A stretch of DNA of 64,000 nucleotides from Thalassoroseus pseudoceratinae. Its GTDB lineage: Bacteria; Planctomycetota; Planctomycetia; Planctomycetales; Planctomycetaceae. The stretch is taken from contig NZ_JAALXT010000005.1 of assembly GCF_011634775.1 (NCBI RefSeq), positions 62,001-126,000 on the forward strand, read 5' to 3'. The notes beneath the pieces are model-generated. The model was given only the letters and a program-made list of their open reading frames with translations. It was not told the DNA's origin and made no database searches. Positions 16,462 to 24,800 of this stretch are shown piece after piece; within the stretch, counting starts at the first letter, position 1, and every line of letters starts with the position of its first letter. A program made the position numbers and the translations under genes.

Positions 16462-17400
16462 CTAGCGGTTTCGCCACAGCGTGTTCATGTCGATGCCAAG
16501 TTCCGCCTGCATTTCCGCGATTTCGCCGCGAAAACGTTTGGCGTCTTGCGGATACCCCTTGGTCGGTTTCAAGTCGGGCAGGTGTCGCAGCCAGAAGCGA
16601 TTGAACAACACCATCGCTGTCTCTCGCAAATACTTTGACACCAACGACGCCACCGCAACCGGGAAAGCGGCTTCCGCTTTGGTACGAAATTGCAGTTCCG
16701 TTTGCCCCACACGATACCGGCTGAGATGCCGACCTTCTTCCTGTCGCATGACCATCTCACCATCGAGAATCTCCGCGAGCAGCTCATCGTACCGATTCCG
16801 TCCGCCGTGTTTGTCGATCACGATGAGACACTCGCCGTCGTCACAGGACCAAGTCTCGCCAAGCAATGCCAAGCAGTTTCGCGAATGAGCCAACGCCTTG
16901 TTGTTGACGGTTTCGACCAACTGATTCCACCGTGCCGTCAATACGACATCGCTACGTATCGACCGACAATGAATGCCATGACTTTCGCAGCATGCTCGCC
17001 AACGTTCGACGTGTTCCGTCAACGCTTGCGGGTCGACCAGAATCGGCAACGGCAAGTCATCCGCGTACCACGGTTCATTGGTGGTGAAATCGTTCCAGTC
17101 GCCGCCGATGATTTCCACCAACTCGGCAAGCGACTTGGGAAACCGACCGTACGCCAACCCCAACACTGCAAACACCGAGCGTTCCAGTTCGGTCATTCCC
17201 TTGGCAGGAGAATAGACTTCTTTCGAGTCGCCAATGTGCAACCGTTGTCCGTCGAACTGATTCGAGGCAACTTCCGCAAAGCACTCCCACAAGTCACACG
17301 CCCGCGGATCGCCTGGCGAATCCCAGACCGTTGCCGTCACCACCAACGGCCCCAAGTTCGGACCGTAACCGGCCTCGTCCATGCCAATCTGAATGCCCAT
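16462..17400 (-). CDS. Ribonuclease HII-like protein
   Basis: A 312-residue protein beginning MGIQIGMDEAGYGPNLGPLV, a variant of the RNase HII start (IDEAGRGPLAGPVV) with the catalytic Asp-Glu preserved (D8, E9). Further acidic residues occur in ECLIVIDKHGGRNRYDEL (about 192-209). A late SKYLRETAMVLFNRFW and a PTKGYPQD motif parallel the family's HKGYGT region. It is longer than a usual RNase HII (about 200 residues), so extra insertions are present. Cleavage of RNA-DNA hybrids is inferred from the family. AGGG lies 7 nt upstream of the start. It is convergent with comEC. Confidence 0.7.
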   Translation of the reverse strand: MGIQIGMDEAGYGPNLGPLVVTATVWDSPGDPRACDLWECFAEVASNQFDGQRLHIGDSKEVYSPAKGMTELERSVFAVLGLAYGRFPKSLAELVEIIGGDWNDFTTNEPWYADDLPLPILVDPQALTEHVERWRACCESHGIHCRSIRSDVVLTARWNQLVETVNNKALAHSRNCLALLGETWSCDDGECLIVIDKHGGRNRYDELLAEILDGEMVMRQEEGRHLSRYRVGQTELQFRTKAEAAFPVAVASLVSKYLRETAMVLFNRFWLRHLPDLKPTKGYPQDAKRFRGEIAEMQAELGIDMNTLWRNR

Positions 17401-17461
17401 GCAACAGCCCTATGGAATCAACGAATTTGTCACACCATGGTATGGCATGGGATCGTCACAT

Positions 17462-20400
17462 TCACACCGTCGTCGCGAGACGGTTTGTTCCCAATTCGGG
17501 AATCCAGAAGAACAAATCATCGGCTTGGGTGGGTGACGGTGCTTCGATCGTGACAAACCTTCCGTTTCCTGCACCATTGATTGCTGCTGGTGAAGCGGGA
17601 TTGTCGAGGAGTTCGAACAAACCGTTGTCCGCATCGTCGTTCCGGAGAAACAATCGATTGCGGCCTTGGAGCGGGTCGCCGAAGAATAAATCGTCGAACC
17701 CGTTGCCATCAAAATCGCCGACGAGAATCTGCGGATAGACACCGCCATTGATTGCCGTCGGTGCAATCACATTGGACACAATATCGATCAACTGAGCTTC
17801 GTCGACTGTCATCGACTCCGAAACATCAATCCGCCGATTCGCCCCGTTTTGCAAGTTGAAGAACAACAAACTCGTACCGACGCCAGCGAAATTGCCGACC
17901 CGCACCGTTTGATAATCGTTCCCATTCACGGCTGGTGGAGGAATGACATTGGTTTGAATATTGCTAATGCCGGCTGGGGCATTGCTGGTCGTCGAACGCA
18001 CATGAACAATTCGGTTCCGCCCCGTCGCCGGGTTCCAAAAAAACAGCGAATCGTACTCGTTCCGTCCCAAACGACCGGAAACCGCCTGAGTAAAATCGTT
18101 GTTGATCGCTGACGGATCAATCACATTTGTGGTGACGATGCCTCGGGAAAGTTCCAACTGAAACAGGTGGCCGAAGCGATTTCGCCCCGTTGTCGGATTC
18201 CAGAAGAACAACATGTCTTGGTCGACGCGATCATACCGACCACTCACCAAAACGGTAAAATCGTTGCCGTTCAGACTTGTGGGAACGAAGTAATTGGTGA
18301 GAACCGTCCCATCCCCGAGCACAAACCGATTCTGCCCACTCACTGGGTCCCAGAAGAATTGATCTTCCAAACCAATACCATCGAAGTTCCCGGTGGCGAT
18401 GTGAGTGTATTGTCCGTTGATCGTCGCCGGGTCGATGACGGCATCTGTAGTTTCCGCCAGAGGGTTGGCATCGCCGGTTGCGAGAAAAGTGGCAGTCAGA
18501 TTCAGCCCCTCAGGGCGTGGGGTCACGGTGTGTGTTCGCTCTCCATCGTCCGACCATTCGTCAAAAGTCAGCGACATCCCACCGGCCACCTGGTTCTGCG
18601 GTGTGGAGAGTTCGTACTCAAAACCGTCGATCGCCACGAAATCCGCCGGCGTGGTGAGCGTTTGGCCGTTGAAAATCACGTCTAGACCCTCGGGCACGGT
18701 CGTGAGCATGACGGAACGCAAATTCGGTTCGATCACCATTTGCTCGACATCACGTAACCCCGCCGAATCCTCGACCGTCAAAGTGATTACGTAGGCGACA
18801 TCGTTGAGTGTGTATGGGCTGATGGTGGCGGGTGTGAATTGACTCGAAGCCACGCCACCGATTTCGGACGAACTCAGAAACGGACGTGTAATCCCCGGCA
18901 ACCCGTCGTTGTCGGCGTCGCCGCCATCGATGGTGGTCAGGTAATCGACACGCCACTCGAAACCTTCGGGGTTCAAATCGCCATCGGCTGAGTCGGTGGC
19001 TTCCCCACGAAACGAGATCTCGACGCCCGCGGTAAACCGCCGATTCTGAAAACCGGATTCGATGATAATCGTGGCGGTCGGCGGTTCGTTTTCGGTGACG
19101 CTGAGCGTCGCGGCTTCACTGATCACGGTGCGGTCCAAATCATCCGTGACGACAACTCGGAACAGGTCGCCGTCGTCATCGTTTTGAATGTCCATCAGTG
19201 TGATGGTTGGATTGGTCTCGCCGGGAATGTTTTGCCAGTTCGTCGTTCCGCTCTCCGCACGTTGCCATTGAAACGACAGTGGGGAACCGCCCGTCGCCGA
19301 CACGGTGAACGTGGCATCGAATCCGATCGTCACGGTTTGGGAGTCCGGTTGATTGGTGATCGACGGTGGTGCATTCCCAAAGGAAAATCGCCGCACCTGA
19401 CCGCGACTTCGGGACAGAACGTATAAGTTTCCGTCATCATCGATTTTCAAATCGACGGGGTTGCCGAGGTCGGACGCGAACTGATCGACTTCGCGAGTCG
19501 TCAGATCGATCCGCCACATGGTGCTTTCGCAAAAATCGGCGAAAAAGTAATCACCTTCGTACTCGCCGGGGAACTGCAACGTTTCCGGATTGTAGAAAAC
19601 ACCGCCGGTGATGGCGCACCCGTTGGGTGATGTTCCGCCGTGATCGTAGGCATAAAACGGATTGGCGAAGTCCGGAAACTGAGTGGAAGAAAAGTTGCCC
19701 TCGGTTGCGGGCCAACCGTAGTTCAAACCGGCTCCGCCTTCGTTGATTTCCTCGAACGTGTTCTGACCGACATCATTGATAAAAATCCGCCCAGTTTCCG
19801 GTTGAACCGCGAACGTAAACGGGTTCCGCAACCCCACCGCCCAGATCGCTCGGTTCACGCCGCTGGTGGTACCGTCGATGCCATCGAACGTGGTTGGGTT
19901 GTCGGCTGGCACACGGAAATTTTGGCCGTCATCGTCAGGAAAATCGTCTCCGCGAACATCGACACGCAAGAGTTTCCCGTGCCGGTTGGTCAAACTCTGA
20001 GCGTTCGCGGGCTGGGCGTTGTCGCCGGTGGCGATGTACAACATTCCGTCACTTCCGAAATGCAACGCTCCGCCATTGTGATTGCCCGCCGAGTGCGGAT
20101 CGAGTTCCGTGATGACCTGCTCGCTTCCCGCTAACGCCAAATCGCCAGTGGCGTTTGCGGTGAATCGACTGACGCGATTGTGATTATCCGCATCGGTGGT
20201 AGTGTAATAGAGGTAGACAAACCGATTCGTCTCGTAATCCGGATCGAACGTGATTCCCAGCAAGCCCCGTTCGCTGAAGACTTGCGTGTCGATCGGTGAA
20301 TTCTGCAAGAAATCCGCCTGCACACGGGTGTCGCCGTCCCACACTTCGATTGTGCCCGCGTCTTCCAAGATGAACAGCTTCCCATCCGGCGCGAATTGCA

Positions 20401-20653
20401 TGGCCGTGGGGGACGACAAACCATCCACCACGACGGTTTCACTGAACCCGCTTGGCGACACATCATTCGCAACCGGGAAAGAGCCGTCCTGTTCCGGCGT
20501 GCTTTCCAACCCTGTGCCGGAGAGCAAGCAACGGACTTCCAAGGCTTCGATCGACCGACTCATCGAAGATCGCCGAGAGTTCCGACGCTGAGGAACACGA
20601 TCACGCATACGTCGAATTCTCGTGGGCAGATCAACTGTGAAGTGGCCAAGCAT
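17462..20653 (-). CDS. Secreted glucose/sorbosone dehydrogenase-like protein with six C-terminal repeats
   Basis: The start at 20653 (MLGHFTVDLPTRIRRM) is chosen because AGGA lies 6 nt upstream; the frame extends further to 20767. The product has 1063 residues. The N-terminus is Arg-rich and carries EALEVRCLLSG (about 36-46), the planctomycete LEPR-type signature of large exported proteins. A beta-propeller of the glucose/sorbosone dehydrogenase (PQQ-type) family spans about 60-430, with GLLGITFDPDYETNRFVYLY, HNGGALHFGSDGMLYIATGD and GLRNPFTFAV. Ig-like (about 435-530) and PKD-like (about 535-690) domains follow. Six repeats of about 45-50 residues with the core LFFWxPxxGRNR (about 743-1063) end the protein. 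It is probably surface-attached or secreted; the sugar substrate is unknown. Confidence 0.8.
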   Translation of the reverse strand: MLGHFTVDLPTRIRRMRDRVPQRRNSRRSSMSRSIEALEVRCLLSGTGLESTPEQDGSFPVANDVSPSGFSETVVVDGLSSPTAMQFAPDGKLFILEDAGTIEVWDGDTRVQADFLQNSPIDTQVFSERGLLGITFDPDYETNRFVYLYYTTTDADNHNRVSRFTANATGDLALAGSEQVITELDPHSAGNHNGGALHFGSDGMLYIATGDNAQPANAQSLTNRHGKLLRVDVRGDDFPDDDGQNFRVPADNPTTFDGIDGTTSGVNRAIWAVGLRNPFTFAVQPETGRIFINDVGQNTFEEINEGGAGLNYGWPATEGNFSSTQFPDFANPFYAYDHGGTSPNGCAITGGVFYNPETLQFPGEYEGDYFFADFCESTMWRIDLTTREVDQFASDLGNPVDLKIDDDGNLYVLSRSRGQVRRFSFGNAPPSITNQPDSQTVTIGFDATFTVSATGGSPLSFQWQRAESGTTNWQNIPGETNPTITLMDIQNDDDGDLFRVVVTDDLDRTVISEAATLSVTENEPPTATIIIESGFQNRRFTAGVEISFRGEATDSADGDLNPEGFEWRVDYLTTIDGGDADNDGLPGITRPFLSSSEIGGVASSQFTPATISPYTLNDVAYVITLTVEDSAGLRDVEQMVIEPNLRSVMLTTVPEGLDVIFNGQTLTTPADFVAIDGFEYELSTPQNQVAGGMSLTFDEWSDDGERTHTVTPRPEGLNLTATFLATGDANPLAETTDAVIDPATINGQYTHIATGNFDGIGLEDQFFWDPVSGQNRFVLGDGTVLTNYFVPTSLNGNDFTVLVSGRYDRVDQDMLFFWNPTTGRNRFGHLFQLELSRGIVTTNVIDPSAINNDFTQAVSGRLGRNEYDSLFFWNPATGRNRIVHVRSTTSNAPAGISNIQTNVIPPPAVNGNDYQTVRVGNFAGVGTSLLFFNLQNGANRRIDVSESMTVDEAQLIDIVSNVIAPTAINGGVYPQILVGDFDGNGFDDLFFGDPLQGRNRLFLRNDDADNGLFELLDNPASPAAINGAGNGRFVTIEAPSPTQADDLFFWIPELGTNRLATTV

Positions 20654-20936
20654 CAGAAATCCTGTTCTCAATCTCGGTTGATGGTCGTTAGTCGAACGAA
20701 TTGGCCCACACCTACCATGATGGCTTTCGCATGAAAGTAAAACCCGAAAAACGTGTTTTCCAAACACAAATGACGTTTCATGCGGCTGGGTTGGCGACGT
20801 CTCGGTGAAAAATCAACGCAACAGTCGATTCAAACCTATCCAGATGCATCCGCAGCGAGTAGCATAAAACATGAGGTTGGCCGCATCAGGCTGACTTTCT
20901 ACCTGCCCACTTTCGTCCCTCAGGGGAGAACCTGCC

Positions 20937-21692
20937 ATGACTCTGTCCGCTCGTTACTTGACTTGCCTCGTTTTGATCGGTGTTGCATCAACGGCATTGG
21001 CCGCCGACAAACCCGAGAAAAAAGGCCCCAACAAAGGCAGCCTGGAAATCACCGTCACGGTCGATGACCGGGAAAAGTCCTTCGATTCTCAAATTCGAGC
21101 GATCACGGAACTTCGTCGAGCCGAATCCAAATACCAACGGCTCAAGTCGGGCGAAACCATGATGTTCTCCTGCGTGATCGATCTAAATGAAACGAAGTAC
21201 GAATTCACGGAACCGGCCGCCGCTCGCGAGGCGTGCCAGGCGTTGACGATGGCCACTCGTCGATTGTCCGCTATCCGTAAGGGACTGGGCGATATCGGTT
21301 CGATTCCGGAATACGACGAGGAAGCCGCGAAAAATGCCGCCGATGCCGACGCCCCCAAAGTCAGCCCAGCTCAGGCAATGGCGATTGTCCGCCAACGAAT
21401 CAATGCGGCGTTGTACCAGCAAATGGTTCCGCGTGGCAGCGGTAGTGGCGGTCGCCCGTCGCAACCATCGCCGCCAAGTCCGCAAGCGATTCAACGACTC
21501 ATCGCCCAGGAAGTGCAGAAAGCTCGCGATGAAGGTTTGTTGCCGTCAAACGCTGCCGGCCTCAATCCATTACAAGCTGGCGATCCCGTGGAAAACGAAA
21601 TGGAAGCGATCACGCAGATGCTTTCATACGTCTTCAGCAAAGCGGAAACGCCCAGTGAAGAATCGGCAGAAGAAAAAGAAACCGACGAGTAA
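20937..21692 (+). CDS. Small secreted hypothetical protein
   Basis: A 251-residue protein with a strong GGGGAGA ribosome site and a clear signal peptide (MTLSARYLTCLVLIGVASTA, cleavage at ALA-ADK near residue 22). The mature part has a beta-like N-terminal region (about 33-80, LEITVTVDDREKSF), a helical middle, a Gly/Ser/Pro-rich linker (about 165-180) and an acidic C-terminus ending SEESAEEKETDE. No family is recognised and no catalytic motif is seen. The large multidomain gene follows after 165 nt and has its own candidate promoter. Confidence 0.6.
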   Translation: MTLSARYLTCLVLIGVASTALAADKPEKKGPNKGSLEITVTVDDREKSFDSQIRAITELRRAESKYQRLKSGETMMFSCVIDLNETKYEFTEPAAAREACQALTMATRRLSAIRKGLGDIGSIPEYDEEAAKNAADADAPKVSPAQAMAIVRQRINAALYQQMVPRGSGSGGRPSQPSPPSPQAIQRLIAQEVQKARDEGLLPSNAAGLNPLQAGDPVENEMEAITQMLSYVFSKAETPSEESAEEKETDE

Positions 21693-21777
21693 TCGCGAAT
21701 ACACGCTCGCTTGCCTGGATTGAGACTCTGCACCTCACACCACCGTCGCAGAAAATCGGTGCATCTTTGCGGTGGAT

Positions 21778-21807
21778 TTGGAACGTCGCGTCCTTTGCGT
21801 TTACAAT
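21778..21807 (+). promoter_or_regulatory. Candidate promoter for the multidomain oxidoreductase gene
   Basis: TTGGAA (21778-21783, 4 of 6) and TACAAT (21802-21807, 5 of 6) have an 18-bp spacer and lie about 50 nt upstream of the ATG at 21858. Confidence 0.35.
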
Positions 21808-21857
21808 GTGTGACCGCAAAGGGATTTTCCGACGTTTATCCAAATCGAGACCGCCAA

Positions 21858-24800
21858 ATGCAGACTTCCATCGCGCCGCTACTGCTATTGCTAACATTCT
21901 TAACGAGTCCGGCGAACGCCGAGCCATTGGTTTATGAAGGAACCACCGGGCCTGGCGTGGGCAAACACATTGTGTTCTTGGCGGGCGACCACGAGTATCG
22001 GTCCGAAGAAACGTTGCCGGCTCTCGCGAGAATTCTGGCGAAGCGTCATGGATTCAAATGCACGGTGCTGTTTACGGTCGACCCGAAAACTGGCGAGATC
22101 GTTCCTGGTTCCAACTTCATGCCAGGACTGGAAGCCTTGAAGACCGCCGATCTCATGGTGATCTTCCTTCGCTTTCAGAACTTCCCCGACGAGCAAATGC
22201 AGCACGTCGTCGATTATCTCGACCGAGCCGGTCCGGTGGTCGGTCTGCGAACCGCGACGCACGCGTTCAAAATTCCTAAAAATCGAAAGTTCGCTCGCTT
22301 CGATACTTACTACCCTGGTCAAGAATATGAAAAGGGCTTCGGTCGTCAGGTGCTCGGTGAAACATGGGTCCGGCATTATGGCAAAAATCATGTGATGAGC
22401 ACCCGACTGGACATTGTGCCGGATCAGAAATCTCATCCGATTCTTCGTGGCGTCGAGAAGCCATGGGTGCAGGCCGGTGGATACTGGACCGACCCGAAAC
22501 CCGACAGTACCGTGCTTGCGTTGGCTCAGCCGTTGCAAGGCATGACGCCAGATTCTCCGCCCGTCGAAGACAAGGAACCTTGTCCCGGTGCGTGGGTTCG
22601 CAACTACCAAAATGGCGATGGGAAGTCGGGGCGAGTTTTCACCAGCACTTACGGTGCATCCGAAGACATCCTCAACGATGACTACCGCCGAATGCTGATC
22701 AACGCGTGCTTCTGGGCTGCCGGCATGGAAAGCAAGATCGAAGCCGATGCCCCGATTGATTTCGTCGGCCCGTATCAGCCGGTGACTTACCGATTCGGTG
22801 GCTACCGCAAAGGGGTGAAGCCAAGTGATCTCAGCGGTTGGGACTCGCCCATCCTGCCGATCGTCGAAGGCAAAGACACTCCGAAGGCTTCGTCGAAACC
22901 CGAGAAGAAGCCGAATCGAAAAAAAAAAGACAAGACCGCTAAGAATTCAGCCCCGAAAGACGCCCGAAACGTAATGCTCAACAATCCTCCGCCCGTGGTG
23001 ACGGAGGATTTTGAGCCGTTCGGCATCTACGCCAAGTCCGCGCCGCGAGCCAAACCCGCGAAGCCCATCGCCACCACCTTGCCACTCAAATTGAACGAGG
23101 GCGACCGCATTGCGTTTATTGGCAACACGCTCCTCGAGCGTTCACAAGAGTTCGGGCATTTCGAGGCCATGCTGCATCAGGCGTTTCCGAAGCACCAACT
23201 CGTCACGCGAACGCTGGCATGGTCGGCGGACGAAATCAACAACCAACCCCGGCCAGACAACTTCGCCGACACCGAACAGCATCTGACGCACGAACAGGCT
23301 GACGTTATCTTCGCTGCGTACGGTTTCAACGAGTCGTTTGCGGGTGACGATGGACTTCCCGAGTTCCGCAAGAATCTCACCGAGTACATCAAGAACTTGA
23401 AGTCCAAAGCCTTCAACGGGAAATCCGCCCCGCGAATCGTGCTGATCTCGCCGATTGCCAACGAAGACATCAAGAACGTCAACGCCGCCACCCGCAACAA
23501 CAAGCGTATCCAACAATACGCCGCCGTCATGAAAGAGGTAGCCCGCGAGCAGGAAGTTGGTTTCGCGGATGTGTTCCAGGCCACCCAGCAGGAGATGCAA
23601 AGCCTCGGTTCCGATCTCACGATCAATGGCATTCATCTCAACGAAGTGGGCAACCAGGTTTTCTCCGCGGCGTTGTTCGAAGAAGTTTTCAAAGCCGACG
23701 CTCCCGTTGTCAAAGACGCCGTTCGCACGGCCGTCATCGACAAGAACCGCGAATACTTCCGTCGGTTTCGTCCCGTCAACACCTTCTACTACACCGGCGG
23801 ACGAAACAAAACGTATGGCTATCTCGACTTTCTTCCGGCGATGAAGAACTTCGATATCATGGCTCAAAACCGGGATGAGTACATCTGGGACTTGGCCCAA
23901 GGAAAGGCCACGAAAAATGGCCCAGATGATTCCAACGTGCCACCGCTTCCGAACACGCTTCAAAGTCGTGGAGCGAACGAATGGATGTCCGCAGCGGATG
24001 AGAAAACCGCCTTCCGTATGGACCCGCGTTTTGAAGTGAACCTGTTCGCCGGGGAAGAAGAGTTCCCCGACATCGCGAATCCCATTCAGATGCGTTGGGA
24101 CTCTCGCGGCCGATTGTGGGTGAGTTGCTCCACGACGTACCCACACGTCTATCCTGGCAACCAACCGAACGACAAACTCGTGATTCTGGAGGACACCGAT
24201 GGAGACGGCAAAGCCGACAAATCCACGGTGTTTGCCGACGATCTCCACATTCCGTTGTCCTTCGAATTTGGCGATGGCGGTGTGTATGTCTCCGAGCAAC
24301 CAAACCTCAGTTTCCTCAAAGATACCGACGGAGATGATCGCGCGGACATCCATCGGGTTGTTCTATCCGGCTTTGGAACAGAAGACTCACACCACGCGTT
24401 GCACGACTTCGCTTGGACACCCGATGGCGACTTGATTTTTCGAGAGTCGATTTTTCATCACTCGCAAGTTGAAACCCCATACGGCCCGGTCCGCCAACAG
24501 AATAGCGGCTGGTTTCGTTTCGAGCCGAAAACTCATCGACTCACAAGTTTCGGAACGTACCGCAGTACGAATCCATGGGGTGTAACGTTTGATGATTGGG
24601 GACAGCACGTTGCGAGTCATCCCGTCTATGCAGCGGCGTTTCACTCGCTTGATCCGCCTTACCCACAGCAACACCCCGCACCGAAGGGTTTGCAAGCATA
24701 CTCCGGTGTGTGCGGTCACGAATTCGTAGACTTTTCCACATTCCCGAAAGAGCTACAAGGCGGCTTCATTAAAGTCCGCTACAAACCTACCAACCGAGTC

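Noticed and set aside
23142-24353. 403-residue minus-strand frame within the large multidomain gene
   Set aside because: It overlaps the SGNH and propeller domains and has no recognisable motif.
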